The notes: a model not told the origin generated them from the letters alone. A stretch of 64,000 nucleotides of DNA from Siphonodentalium dalli (GCA_032622095.1 CP136061.1:137231587-137295586); one strand, 5' to 3'. Counted from the stretch's first letter, positions 12,601-24,245 are shown. Numbers and translations are program-made.

Positions 12601-12819
12601 TTTAGAAACTATGCGTACGATCGCAGAGAAGCTACTATAAACCCATTATGGCGTGGGACCCCGGGCTATATGGGGATACGAACGTCCGATATAAACTAGC
12701 ACAGAGAGAACTGGGAAACACGGGTCAGGTGGCTCCAAGAAAAACTGAATATTCATTAGTTTTTAACACAAGGGATCGAATGGGAATGACATTTCACTCG
12801 GCATATATATTGACCGATT

Positions 12820-13330
12820 TTAGTCAAATAAGGGGTTTTGTAGGGTGGGCCCAAAAACAAACTTATAAATATTCACCCCTTTCAACCATACCAGATCCAA
12901 AATGGTCGCAGCTGAGAAGGGGCCAAATGGGGTACACATTATTTCTCGGCCTTGACCTATATAGATCAAATAAAGGGTGTTGTACGGTACAGCCCAATCG
13001 AGCGAAAATGATAAATGATCAGAGGGGTCCATATATGGTACAATGCAATTGCCCCCCCCCCATTTTAGGTCGAATACAATGTGTTGTAGGGTGACCCCTG
13101 ATGAGACAAACTAAATATTCACCCGCTTTCACCATCCCCGATCCAAAATGGCCGCCCCAGATGGTTAAAATATGGCACCTATATATACAATTTCTCGGCC
13201 CCTTAACCGTTTGATGTGGTATAATTTGTGCTGTAGGGTGGCCCAGGGTTGGTGAAATGTGATACTTAATTTGTTTTACGGGCCACCCTACAACACCCTT
13301 TATCTCAAATCGCCGTGGCTCATGCCAAGA
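12820..13330. repeat. Internal units of about 220 bp, the last one inverted
   Basis: Two direct units share TGTAGGGTG-CCC, AAATATTCACCC, TCCAAAATGG, TTTCTCGGCC and a TCAAATAAAGGGTGTTGTA-like end (12838-13030 and 13078-13240). The start of a third runs the other way at 13282-13330 (GGCCACCCTACAACACCC, TCAAATCGCC). A related stretch occurs at 45960-46040. Confidence 0.6.
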
Positions 13331-13916
13331 TGGTGGACAACTACAACCAGATCATCTCTATCCGCTTCCATTACAACAATGGGACTGACGATCGTATATC
13401 ACAATTAGTTATTTCGTGGCCACGAAATAAAAAAAATATTCCCATGTCCTAAAAGTTTTAACTGACACTTACATAAATATGACTCGCAGAATTGTTACCA
13501 CACAACTCCGTATTATGCGGTACTGGCAATAAACATTAATTTTGTCAATTGATGAAAAAACAATTAATCAATTTTACAACGAAATCCTGAAACTGTAGTC
13601 ATGATAAACATTACATTTGTAAAATAGTGGACATTATCACTGAAGCACGTGATTGTGATGTATATGATTGATGTGAACCACATTTTTATCAACTACTGTA
13701 TCTGGTGGCCTGACTATATTGCAAGTTAATTTGGCAAAATCACATGTAGTTACGATATATTACATGTAAGAGCCATGCATATATGATAGCCATTAAGTTC
13801 CACCAATGTGAACATTTGAGTAAATTGTCAAACTCTATATAGGGTCCAACGTTAGTTTTGTTCGCAACTGTAGTACACTACCCGTGGAGACTTATCTGAC
13901 GACATCATTCTCAAAA

Positions 13917-14880
13917 ATAATTTCAACTCGCACAATTCATCAAAAGGCTAATCGTGTTAGTTAATATCTGTATAATCAGGAAACGCTCTTTAAATTTTTA
14001 AAACCGTCCCAAACAATTTGTTTCCACTAAAATGTCAGACTGGAAACAAGTAGACTCTGAAAGTAGACCGCTATATTTGATACTTTTGTTAATTTCAACT
14101 CGCACATCCACCAGAAGGTTGGTTATGAGGATTAATATTTGTATAATAAGCAAACGCTCTTTAAATTATTAAAACAGTCCAAAAACACTTTTTTCCAATA
14201 AATTTTCAACTAGACACAGGTAAACTCTGAAAGTAGACACGCTATTGATAAATAAACCGTTCGCATGTCGTTTTAGACAATCCGAAATTGCGCGATCGTT
14301 ATTTTCGACCGAAGGAATCTGGCTTGTGAAATCAGTGAGGGTGGGGGTAGGGTTAGCTTTTCTGTGATATCTTTACCAAAAATCGATGTATCGAAGTTTT
14401 GTTTGTGGCATATGTTCAAGATATCCTTGTAGATTGTTCATGTTCGTCTATATGGGATCTAGCTGATTTTAAGAATATACAATGCCTTAATATTTGGGAA
14501 AGAAAATTGAAAATGCAGTCATAAATACAATTCATCTGATGATTTTATGATAAAATTCCAAATTAAGATATGTAATTAAGTAATTTGTGGCAAGATCTCT
14601 CCATGTTTTTCGATTCTAAGAACAAAGAAAGCCACTTACCGAACTTGCTATGCGTAATAGCATGTTTTTTTTATTACCAGGTGGACGGAACAAAATAGAG
14701 GGGTACACAAACAAAAGCCTCACACAAACCTGTTTCCACTAAAATATCAAGCTGGAAACAGGTAGATTCTGAAAATAGACACACTGGTGGTATAGAAACT
14801 GTTCTCATATCGCTTTTAACATTCCGAAAACGCGCGACCATTTTTATCGACATAAGGAATCCGACTCTTCCCCCATTAAT
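13917..14880. repeat. Three diverged units of one repeat (two adjacent, one detached)
   Basis: Units start near 13917, 14089 and 14716. Landmarks are TTTCAACTCGCACA, AAACGCTCTTTAAAT, TTTCCACTAAAAT, AACTCTGAAAGTAGAC or its variants, and a CATTCCGAAAACGCGCGACC-type end. The 14340-14700 interval between units two and three is AT-rich and unassigned. Confidence 0.7.
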
Positions 14881-15034
14881 TCACCAGTTTAAAATATCTA
14901 GATATGATGTACAAATCAAATAAACAAGATTTCATCCTTTAATAACGTGTCACGTGTATCAGGTGAAGGCCATTCTTCCTTCACCTCTAGCATTCCACGG
15001 TGGACTCGCTCCCCGATGTTCGAACACATTTGCC

Positions 15035-15720
15035 TCACTGATTCCTAAATACTTTAGCACACCCTACATAGCTTATCCCCCATCCGATCATCACTAAACT
15101 TCATATATTGTGTTCACTATGACTATTTTACTCAGTGTTCCGTATCATGATTATAAAAGCATTCCTACTTATTATTTACCAAAAAGACTGTATAGTTTCA
15201 AAAAAAAAATGCCGGGAGTCATGTTCAGGAAATGAAGAGTAGAAACAGTAGGCATTCTGGTGTCATTCATTACGTCTAAGATATGTGCCGTGTACTTGTG
15301 TGAACTTTGTTTTGTCAAATTATATGTATTTTATTCATGTTTGCAACTGCCCATTTGGGTGTATTTTGCATTAAAATCTTATCTTATCTTATAGATCGTC
15401 GGTGTGACCTCTCGATGGGTGCCTACCATTTTTTATCCCGAATCCTGTAAAAAAAAAAACATTGCTGCGCCAGCGGCCATTTTGGATTTTACTCTTTGCA
15501 TGACTTTGGGGTGAGCTCCAGATGGGAGCCTCCCTGTTTCCCCCAAAATTCGTTTAAAACAATCATTGCCGCCAGCAGCTATCTTGGATTTCAAATCTGA
15601 ATCCATCAACACATCCAACAGCCCACATTTATTGGAGAATTGTTTTGAAACTATACAGTCTTGTTGGTAAATAATAAGTAGGAATGCTTTTATAATCATG
15701 ATACGGAACACTGAGTAAAA
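15035..15720. repeat. Units of the GCCATCTTGGAT tandem family, interrupted by an insertion
   Basis: This is the family tandemly arrayed at 54000-54890: TTTGGCACACCCTAC, CCGATCAT-ACTAAACTT, GGTGACCT-AGATGGGAG, AGCCATCTTGGAT and CATTTATTGGAGAATTGTTT. Here the unit stops after AAACTTCATATA near 15110 and resumes near 15392 with AGATCGTCGGTGTGACCTC. The sequence between is therefore an insertion. Confidence 0.75.
15107..15392 (+). mobile_element. Inserted retroposon-like segment with (CTTAT)n tail
   Basis: It splits a unit of an older tandem repeat, and removing it restores that unit. It ends in TTTGCATTAAAATC followed by (TTATC)n, an ATTAAA-type signal plus microsatellite tail. Its first 90 bp (15116-15208) recur inverted at 15645-15729. 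Its middle (15211-15310) recurs in direct orientation at 16130-16230, so the segment is composite. Confidence 0.6.
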
Positions 15721-15729
15721 TAGTCATTT
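15116..15729. repeat. Inverted pair of about 85 bp, spacer about 440 bp
   Basis: 15116-15208 and 15645-15729 are near-perfect reverse complements, with the landmarks GTGTTCCGTATCATGATTAT and ATAATCATGATACGGAACAC. The right copy is joined directly to the end of a GCCATCTTGGAT unit. Confidence 0.85.
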
Positions 15730-16129
15730 GAAACATTTTGAAGGGGGTGGGTCCCTATCCCAAAATCGAAAAAAATAAATATATTAGGGTGTTGAGTACC
15801 CAGAGGGCGGAAAAAAAATTTGCGCCTAGTTTCCTGACCCATCACCCCCCCCCCCATATCAATGGACAATTTCAAATATTCGCTGGACTTTGAGAATTAA
15901 CGGCTAAGCTGAATGCCCCAAATTGGAGACCATAAACTACTCCCAATTTACGAATTTTAACTGTCTTTCTATATTACCATCAGCCGTCATCACAAAGCTG
16001 GTGGTTTACTCCGTGCATGGCGTTGGAGGATCTGTTCTGTTATGTATCCATCGCGCCATCAAATAAACAGACATGACGTTGTCGGATCGAGTTAGCTTAA
16101 TCTGAGAAAATTGAACACTGGACGATACT

Positions 16130-16230
16130 GCCAGGAGTCATGTTCAGGAAATGAAGAGTAGAAACAGTAGGCATTCTGGTGTCATTCATTACGTCTAAGA
16201 TATGTGCCGTGTACTTGTGTGAACTATTTA
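16130..16230. repeat. Second copy of a 100-bp segment also at 15211-15310
   Basis: The two copies are almost identical from CAGGAGTCATGTTCAG (or CGGGAGTC) through CCGTGTACTTGTGTGAACT and diverge sharply at both edges. On the minus strand the copy is bounded by TAG before and GT after, so it could be read as an exon, but no protein family was recognised. Confidence 0.8.
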
Positions 16231-16731
16231 TACCATGCACACCACTAAGGGCAGACTTGACTGAATTTTGTTGAGGAGAAAAACGTTCAAATGTGTTGCT
16301 GTACAATTAACGGTTATTAACCCTTTCACTAGTTGGTTTTCCCCACCCACTTAAAAGTGTACATCGGAATTATTGATTTGCATGGATGTACATGTAATAT
16401 AAGCAGGCGACAGATAAATAAAAGTACAGAAAGAGTCTAAACGCCCTATAATTACGGCGTTATAACGCCCTAATACGGCGTTTAAACGCCCTAATTACGG
16501 CGATATAACGCCCTAATACGCGCGGCGTTTAAACGCCCTAATACGGCGTTTAAACGCCCTAATTACGGCGATATAACGCCCTATAATGCGGCGTTTAAAC
16601 GCCCTAATACGGCGTTATAACGCCCTAATTACGGCGTTTAAACGCCCTAATGTGACATGTGTGGAATGACTGGTGGACCTTCGTACTAGTGAACCTTCGG
16701 ACTACTGAACCCTACCCGATCAATATCTGAA

Positions 16732-16855
16732 CAGAATGAGATCCCCATGCAGAGGGTGAATTTGGTGATGCTAGTCGCTATGCGGAGTAATATCTCTAAA
16801 TTCACCCTCTGAGGACCTCATTCTGCAAATGTCAGGCACCTTATTTCCGGGCTTG
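16732..16855. mobile_element. Truncated hAT-like MITE, same family as 60041-60294
   Basis: It contains CAGAATGAGATCCCC, GAGGGTGAATTTGGTGATGC, then the inverted TTCACCCTCTGAGGACCTC, ATTCTGCAAATGTCAGGCAC and a GGCTTG end. The intact relative at 60041 has matching inverted halves. Here the left terminal part (CAAGCC...) is missing. Confidence 0.75.
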
Positions 16856-16995
16856 ATACCACCACTGGTATATGCGTTGGTTTGGGTGCAATGGTGTCTA
16901 ACCGTGAACCATGTGGTCCCCTGCTATAAGCATATACCCTTCGCTATGTGCATGTTCGACAACATGGGGGTATTTTGATTGCATTCTAGTTCATT

Positions 16996-17165
16996 TTGGA
17001 TTTTCGGAGAATCGGGCCTTCGGAGAATCGGTCCTTCGGAGTTATGGGCTTTCGGAGAATCGGACTTTCGGAGAATCTGGCCTTCAGAATTATGGGCTTT
17101 CGGAGAATCGGGCCTTCAGAATTATGGGCTTTCGGAGAATCGGGCCTTCGGAGATATGGGCTTTC
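16996..17165. repeat. Minisatellite, unit about 32 bp
   Basis: Repeats of TATGGGCTTTCGGAGAATCG plus GGCCTTCGGAG or GGCCTTCAGAAT run about five times. Three frames on the plus strand and one on the minus strand stay open through it because of the repeat, and none looks like a gene. Confidence 0.85.
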
Positions 17166-17510
17166 CAGGGTTGGCATTCTCAGAAATCCAGGCGGGCTAA
17201 GACCAGCCATCCTCAATCTGCCTAGGTGGGCTATAGCCCTCCTCAGTGAATGATGTCATAGCATGGACATTTTAGTCAACTACAGCGAAATCACATTCAC
17301 GACAATGCAAATAGTCATTATCTGAACTAAACTGCGTTAATACATTTTACAAAGGGAGCCATTCCAAAATGTACCTTACCCCATATACTTAACCCACCCG
17401 AATAAAGGCCATCGGTTATAGGGTGATAGTGCCAGAAACATTAATCGTGAGTCACTACTCATATAATGCAGTGCTCTTGTTATTGTGTTTGATGCACGGG
17501 TTCTCATATT

Positions 17511-18055
17511 GGGTAAAACATGGTTTCCGCGACCCGTGATGACCCAGAATATAGGAGTTCGAACTGCGTGGCTCATGATTATTGTAAAGTGTGTACATCC
17601 CGACGATGCTGTCAAATTTCAGCACCCAGAGTGCTTTGGAAAGTGCGCATGTGCTCTTAAGATGGGATCAGGGGTGTCATATTGGGTTAAACTAGGTTTC
17701 CGTGACCCGTGATGATCCAGAATATATTAATTCGAACTGCGTGGCTCGTGATTATTGTAGAGTTGTTAAATGCCGACGACGGGGTCAAATTTCAGCACCC
17801 AGAGTGCTTTGGAAAGTGCGCACGGGCTCTTAATGTGGGATCAGGGGTGTCATATTGGGTCAAACGTGGTTTCCGTGACCCGTGATGACCCAGAATATAG
17901 GAGTTCGAACTGCGTGGCTCGCGATTATTGTAGAGTGGGTATATCCCGACGATGCTGTCAAATTTCAGCACCCAGAGTGCTTTGGAAAGTGCGCACGGGC
18001 TCTTAAGCTATGGTCAGGGATGTCATATTGGGTAAAACGAGGTTTCCGTGACCGG
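17511..18055. repeat. Satellite of 173-bp units, just over three copies
   Basis: Unit starts at 17511, 17684, 17857 and 18030 are spaced exactly 173 bp apart, each opening with GGGTAAAAC or a variant followed by GGTTTCCGTGACC. Other landmarks are GAGTTCGAACTGCGTGGCTC, TCAAATTTCAGCACCCAGAG and TGCTTTGGAAAGTGCGCA. Copies are roughly 90% alike. Confidence 0.92.
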
Positions 18056-18416
18056 TGATGTGCCTCCGTACATATGCTAGCATGCACATTGATGATGGTC
18101 GTGGACATACACAGTCTTTTAACATTGTAGGCCTATATTAGGGCGTTTAAACGCCGTATTAGGGCGTTATAACGCCGTAATTAGGGCGTTTAAACGCCGT
18201 ATTAGGGCGTTTAAACGCCGTATTATAGGGCGTTATAACGAGTAATTATGGCGTTTAAACGCCGTATTAGGGCGTTATAACGCCGTAAGTATTATTTTAT
18301 TTGTGGCGCTACTGTGCTTCCGTAGCTCACCTTGTCGATTGTCATTTTGTTTATCGCGATTAATCCGTTCCACCAATAAAGAAGTATTTATTTACAACTG
18401 CGTATACTTCAGACAT

Positions 18417-18930
18417 TATAACATGATACACGAACATCATAAACACATTAGTTCGCAAAAATAAAAGACGACAATTGGGTTTTACATATAGAGATGTATC
18501 AACCAAGCTAGTGGGTTGGACTTATATCTTGAGGACACCTGGCTATCATATCTCCATGGAGATCCAGATGTTTAAAAGAAATGTCAAGGTGCTCCTCTGT
18601 TCATGGCGCTATATATTGGTTAAATATTCTCAGTTTAAAAGTTATAACATGATACATGACAAACACATTAGTTCGCACAAATAAAAGACGACACTTGGGT
18701 TTTACATATAGAGATGTATCAATCAATCTAGTGGGTTGGTTAAATATTCTCAGTTTAAAAGAAATGTTGCTACGCATGTATATCAGCTAATACATGTGCC
18801 CGATGTAGAGCAAGCTTTTGAGTTGTTTATGTTAGTCGATGAGTCTGTTCTAGAAAATCCGCTGTATCGGGCAGATAAACCTTTGTCAGATGTCAGTAAT
18901 GGAGGATCCGGAAAAGTCATGTGCTACTGA
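18417..18930. repeat. Direct duplication of about 120 bp, then an unrecognised open frame
   Basis: ATTATAACATGATACA...GTTCGCAAAAATAAAAGACG at 18417-18538 recurs at 18645-18740, both ending in GTTTTACATATAGAGATGTA. GGTTAAATATTCTCAGTTTA occurs at 18617 and 18737. After it an open frame (18736-18930, plus, 64 codons, containing HVPDVEQAFELFMLVDE) has a coding-like composition. I recognise no family, and it may be a TE fragment. Confidence 0.6.
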
Positions 18931-19439
18931 CTGCGTTTTCTTTTATATCAGAAGAAAATATATTTGACTGCACACTGTGACCACTATTTTTGAACATGCC
19001 TTCGATACATTTCCATATCTCTTGACAAATTGTAACATATTTTGTGGAAACTCTATTGAATGGAACAGACTCAATTGTGTTATAATATATACATGAGCCA
19101 TTCTGGCGGTTCGAGGTCTATCAGTTTGCAAGAGTAATTATATGTATCTTTAAATATAATGATAAGTTTACTTTTAATGCTTCTATGTATCTGTTTTTCC
19201 CATCCCCATATAAATATGAAAGTTGAGAAGATATAATTGTTCAAGTGACTTAAATCACTTAATTGGGTCACCATTTGTCGAGATTGTGAAATTTGAATGC
19301 CAAAAACTCCTTAAAATGATATATGGAGATGGCCTGGGTGACTATATATAGCGTATAGGTGGATATCTGCGAATAGCAATCTTATCAATGATAGTGCATA
19401 TCCTCTCGACATCAGTGACCCAAATGACACCACGTGTGA
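18931..19439. other. Intergenic DNA, nothing recognised
   Basis: AT-rich sequence leading into the repeat array. I see only short open frames and no motif or element end. Confidence 0.4.
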
Positions 19440-21822
19440 TTTAATTCATCGTATCATTAGAGAAGGTGTGTGAATTTGTGGAAATTATTGCTAAATATAT
19501 TTGATTCAGCTTTGGTGCAACTGCCATCCTCATGCATGACTTTAACGGCGACTCATGGATGCATGATATACTGGAGATGATTATTTTTTGGTTTGGTGGT
19601 AATCAGCAACTAAGCTAATTCTTATCATAGTTGTGACCCCCCACCATCTCTCACCAAAACGGCAGCAATTTGGCGTCTTTAAATCACACGATTATATTCC
19701 TCGTATCATGGAGAAGAATAATATATCAATTTGGTGGAAATCTGCGCTAAAAATAGTTTATGAAATCAATTGTTGATGCCCCCTGCAACGCTGACTCGAA
19801 CAGTGCCATATCGTGGAGGTGATTATGTATCTGTATGGTGGAAATTGGCGACAAAACTATTTCACCATATTGTTTTAATTTTGCCGCCCTTCTCCCATTT
19901 CTTCCCCTGACACCAACAGCGTCACTTTAGTAAATTTTAATCCGCACCATTATCTTCCTCGTAAAAAGTTACCCCTCTTAGACCGCCTTGGTGCCACCTC
20001 GATTTTACACCGTGAAGCTATATATAGAACACATACGGACAGACAGACAGCACGATTTTATTCATCGTATCATTTGAGAAGAACGTGTATGGATTTGATG
20101 GTAACTGGTTCTAAAAAAAAAAATTTTTTATCAGTTTTGGTAACCCTCCCGTCCCTATTTCGGACTCAAGGGGCGCCACTTTTGTCACCATTAAACCACA
20201 CGCTTAGACTCATTATGGAGATGCATATATATATAATTGGTGAAAATTGGCGAGTATACAAATTTGTATCAAATTTTAGGTCCCCACATCTCTCACCCAA
20301 ACGGCACCAATTTGGTGTATCTAAACCATACGATTGGCTTCCTCGTATCACGCAGAAGAATATGTATCAATTTGGTGGAAATCGGCGCTAAACATTGTTA
20401 TCAATTTTTGTGTCCCTCTCACCTCTATCCACCACTGACTCGAATGGCCCCACTTGAGACATCCTTAGACCACACCATTACACTCCTGATATCATGGAGA
20501 TGATTATTTAAAAGTTTGGTGCTAATCGGCGACTAAACAATTTTTTGTATCAAATTTGGTGCCCACCCTCCCCTCCCCATCTCTCACACAAACAGCACCC
20601 ATAAGGCGTCTTTAATTCACACGATTAGATTCCTCGTATCATGGATAAGAACGTGTACCAATTTGGTGGAAATTGGCGCTGAAATATTGTGTATCAATGT
20701 TGGTGCCCATCTCCCTTTCAGTGCACCCCTGACTCGAATGAGGCTACTTTTGCCACACCATTAGACTCCTAATACCATGGGGATGATTTTGTATAAGTGT
20801 GGTGGCAATCGGCGACTAAACCCATTATTATAAAAGTTAGTGCCCAACCGCCCCCCAATCTCTCATCCAAACAACACCAATTTGGCGTCTTTAAATCGCA
20901 CAATTAGATTCCTTGTATCATGAAGAAGAAGATATATTAATTTGGTGGAAATCAGCGCTAAAATTAGTTTTATCAATGTTGGTGCCCCTCTCCCCCTCTC
21001 CCCTTCGGTGACAAAACAATTCTGCCCCTTCCCCATTTCTGCCCCTGACAACAACGGCGTCACTTTAGAAAATTATAACCCACACCATTATCTTTCTCGT
21101 AAAAAGTTACCCATAGTAGACCCCTTTGGTATCATCTAGATGGTCCCCTGTGAATTTCTATAGAACACAGACAGACACTCGCAAATATAGATATAGATTG
21201 TGTATCAATGTTGGTGCCCCTCTCCCTTGCACTACCCTGACTCGAATGAGGCTACTTTTGACAGATTTAAGCCACACCATTAGACTCCTCATACAATGGG
21301 GATGATCTTGTATAAGTGTGGTGGCAATCGGCGACTAAACTAATTCTTATAAAATGTAGTGCCCAACCGCCCCCCCCCCCAAATCTCTCATCCAAACAAC
21401 ACCAATTTGGCGTCTTTTTAATCGCACAGTTAGATTCCTTGTATTATGAATAAGAATATATATCAATTTGGTGGAAATCGGGGCTAAAATTAGTTTTATC
21501 AATTTTGGTGCCCCTCTCCCCTTCCGTGCATCCCTGACTCGAACCACGCCACTTTTGACATATTTAAACCGCACCATTAGATTCTTCATATCATGGGGAT
21601 TATTATATGTAAGTTTCGTGGCAATCGGCGACAAAAAAAAATTCTGCCCCTCCCCCATTCTGCCCCTGACAACAACGGCGTCACTTTAGAAAATTCTAAC
21701 CCACACCATTATCTTTCTCGTAAAAAGTTTGGTATCATCTAGATGGTCCCCTGTGAATTTCTATAGAACACAGACAGACAGACAGACAGACATCCGCAAA
21801 TATAGATATAGATTGTGTTTTT
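19440..21822. repeat. Complex array ending in (GACA)n: about 2.4 kb, three modules
   Basis: Two alternating boxes recur many times: CGTATCATGGAGAAGAA...CAATTTGGTGGAAATCGGCG and CCACACCATTAGACTCCT...GGTGGCAATCGGCGACTAAA. CTCTCACCCAAACGGCACCAA or variants lie between them. Three module ends carry TAGAACACA followed by GACAGACAGACA (near 20035, 21165 and 21770). The last two are followed by CGCAAATATAGATATAGATT, also seen at 40934. No coding sequence is supported. Confidence 0.8.
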
Positions 21823-22619
21823 TTTTTGGTAAAAAAAACAAGAATATGTAAACAACAAATGGTGAAATTGGAATCTTGTTAGTCTACAAATCTGCCAGCT
21901 ATACACGCCGAGTTGAGTTTCCTGACTTCTAAATATGACCACAAAATATCCTAAATTTTGATGTGTTTCATTGGTGGAAAGTCATTATATTTAGGTAAAC
22001 AAATCCACAAAAAAAAAACATTGTGAATATTGGAATTTTAGTCCGTGAACAAGGTCCCTCAGGATTACATTTAATCCATTTTGTTTTTGTTCGTTATATA
22101 GACTTTGAAAGATGTCCGTGCATATATATGTAACAGGTATTATGGTGGTCAGGATAGCCTAGATCATTTTTCGGGAGTATATACCCGCTCACTTCAATGT
22201 TAAAATATGACAGAAAAATGCATCAGAAACGCATTATTCTTGTTGCCATGGCATAACTATACCTGTCAGTTCATGCAAAATTTAACTGAAAAATCCAAAA
22301 TGGCGGGCAAAATGGCAAACGGAAGTATAGTAACATGATATATTTTCCATTCATATGAAAACAGTAGGCGTAAATGTCTATAGTGGTGCCACCATACATG
22401 GTCTACAATCCTAATCTGATAGTATTAAGTCATAGCCCGACGATTTGTCAATTCAGTGTTTTAAAATGTTTCAAAATGAAGGTAAAAATTGCGATCGGAA
22501 GTCGACAATTGAAGTGTGTTAGTTGATTTTTCGCTAAATCTTCACATATCGAATAAATATATAGCCAAACAATAGTGATATATGCCATCATACTATAGTT
22601 TCCAAAACCACTAACTATC
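21823..22619. other. Intergenic DNA, nothing recognised
   Basis: AT-rich, with one CAAAATGGCGGGCAAAATGG word (22299) typical of repeats in this window. No gene or RNA is supported. Confidence 0.4.
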
Positions 22620-23905
22620 AAATGAGTGTCCCAAACCACATGAGTGTATCAAACCATATACAGTGTTACAAACCACCCACTTAGTATGCAAAACCAACAT
22701 GCAAATCAATACGACGGGTACCCCAAATCCAAATATTGTCCCAAACTTCCGAAAGAGTGTCCTATGCAACCCACCCATAGAGGTTCCTTAACCAGCCTAC
22801 AACCATATGCAAATAGTATCCAACCCACACATATAGTATCCCAAACACCAAATGATGTCTCAATCCACCCGATTATGGTGCCCCAAACAATTCAATGAAT
22901 GTTCCAAACAACACTGGTACTGGTAGTGCCACAAGCTATACAACTGGTGCTCCAAACCACACAGGTTGTGTCTCAGACCACCCAACCGGTATCTCAAAGT
23001 ACCCAAATTTGTGTCCCTAACCATACGATTAGTGCTCCAAATCATACAACATGCACACGAGTCTGTCAAACCATTCAATGAACGCCCAAAGTCACACAAA
23101 TAGTGTCCCAAGCCATACAGTGGGTCTGGATATCAGAAACAACAGAAAGAATGACAAATGGGCATCCATGCTGTACCTCATGCAACACATCTAGTGTCCC
23201 AAGCCATCTGGGTAGTGCCCTGTCATACAACAGGTGTCCAAAACCACTCAAATTTCGTCTCAATCGATTCAACTTGTGTCCCAAATGGCACAGTCAGTGA
23301 CAAAATCAGTGTCCCAAATCCAACCAATTGGTGTCCCAAACTATCCAACGGGTGTCACAAACCACCCAGCTGGTGACACAAACTATAAAACTAGTATCAC
23401 AAACCATCACAACCTCCATCGAGTATTCCAGACCATCAAATGAGTTTACCAAACCATGGGGCACTCGCTGGATGGTTTGAGATATTCGATGGGTAGTTTT
23501 CTACACTAGTTTGTGACACTCATTGTATGGAGCGGGACATTCAGGAGTGGTTTGAGACACTAGTTGAATATTGTTAGACACTCCTGTTGATTTGAGGCAA
23601 TCGTCATGTGGCTTGGGACACTTACTGGATGATTATGGACACTCATTGATTGGTTTGGGACATCCATTGGGTGGTACGTTGGGGTACTCAATTGATGGTT
23701 GGTTTGAGACACTCATCGGGTGGTTTGGGACACCATGGTTTGGAACACACATTTGGCGGGTTTTGACAGGATTTGAATGGTTTGGGACCCCAGTTGGGTT
23801 GATAGGGATACATGTTAGGTGGCTTGCGACACAATTTGGCTGATTTTGGGATGCCAGTTCTATGGACTGGGACAGTCGTCGGTTGGTTTGGTTCGGATCT
23901 CCGCT
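22620..23905. repeat. Minisatellite palindrome built on GTGTCCCAAACCA units
   Basis: The left part (22620-23455) contains about 25 degenerate units of roughly 24-32 bp of the form GTGTCCCAAACCAxxCAAxx. The right part (23462-23905) has the same units reversed (TGGTTTGGGACACT). The turn lies at 23451-23490. A second such structure is at 44400-45090. Open frames on both strands arise from the repeat and are not genes. Confidence 0.88.
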
Positions 23906-23989
23906 GGCCTCATCCACAAATCCATATTCCACATGCTTGTACTTTACATACCATATCACAAACTGAGCGATGAACGGTGAACGACAAAC

Positions 23990-24245
23990 GAATTATACTA
24001 TTATTTATTAAAAAACAGACATTTATATACCAATGTTTAAAGTTAACAAGACAAAACCTAGATAAATTAAAATTATTATTACATGTATAGTTATATTACT
24101 TTTCAACGGGGACGGCAGGTAGACAACCTTCTTGGTTATGCTGTCCCCGATAGCTCATTGAATGTTATACTATTACACTGTGTATATAATTGTATATATC
24201 ATATGAATGAGTTATGAATAAATAATCATAGTCATAGTCATACTA
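23990..24245 (+). mobile_element. Retroposon-like 3' end with (CATAGT)n tail
   Basis: It ends in GAGTTATGAATAAATAATCA followed by (TAGTCA)n, again AATAAA plus a short tandem tail. The body includes GGGGACGGCAGGTAGAC and a partial complement (GCTGTCCCCG). The 5' end and family are undetermined. Confidence 0.45.

Larger units (their letters stand above)
12331..13454. mobile_element. TIR element of about 1.12 kb, non-autonomous
   Basis: The left end TTTAGGACATGGGAA (12331-12345) is mirrored by TTCCCATGTCCTAAAA (13439-13454). Both ends continue inward with an ATTTCGTGGCCACGAAAT palindrome and an ACTAATT word, giving about 55 bp of matching terminus. No convincing target duplication was found. 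The interior has no transposase. It holds a nested retroposon tail and tandem units with AAAATGG-CGC and GGGTGTTGTA-GGT landmarks. Frames such as 12648-13094 run through these units and are probably spurious. Confidence 0.7.
16439..18292. mobile_element. Foldback-like unit bounded by inverted GGCGTTTAAACGCC arrays
   Basis: The array at 16439-16650 consists of GGCGTTTAAACGCC and GGCGTTATAACGCC cores separated by CTAATAC or CTAATTAC spacers. The array at 18136-18290 has the same cores with the spacers reversed (GTATTAG, GTAATTAG), so the two arrays are reverse complements of each other. The 1.5 kb between holds a truncated hAT-like MITE, a 32-bp minisatellite and a 173-bp satellite. Termini made of short tandem repeats in inverted orientation recall Drosophila FB elements, but no protein gene or target duplication was found. 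It may simply be two arrays of one satellite. Confidence 0.55.

Noticed and set aside
12648-13094. 148-codon frame, plus strand
   Set aside because: It lies across tandem units inside a TIR element. The same words repeat in the peptide and no family is recognised.
16439-16650. CRISPR-like array of GGCGTTTAAACGCC
   Set aside because: Spacers are fixed 7-10 bp words, not unique, and the context is eukaryotic. It is a satellite.
16911-17253. Overlapping frames with ENRAFGES- or RRIGPSE-like repeats
   Set aside because: A 32-bp minisatellite read in three frames. No gene.
22644-23959. Several 60-108 codon frames with PNHTxxVSQT-like repeats
   Set aside because: These are translation of GTGTCCCAAACCA minisatellite units on both strands.
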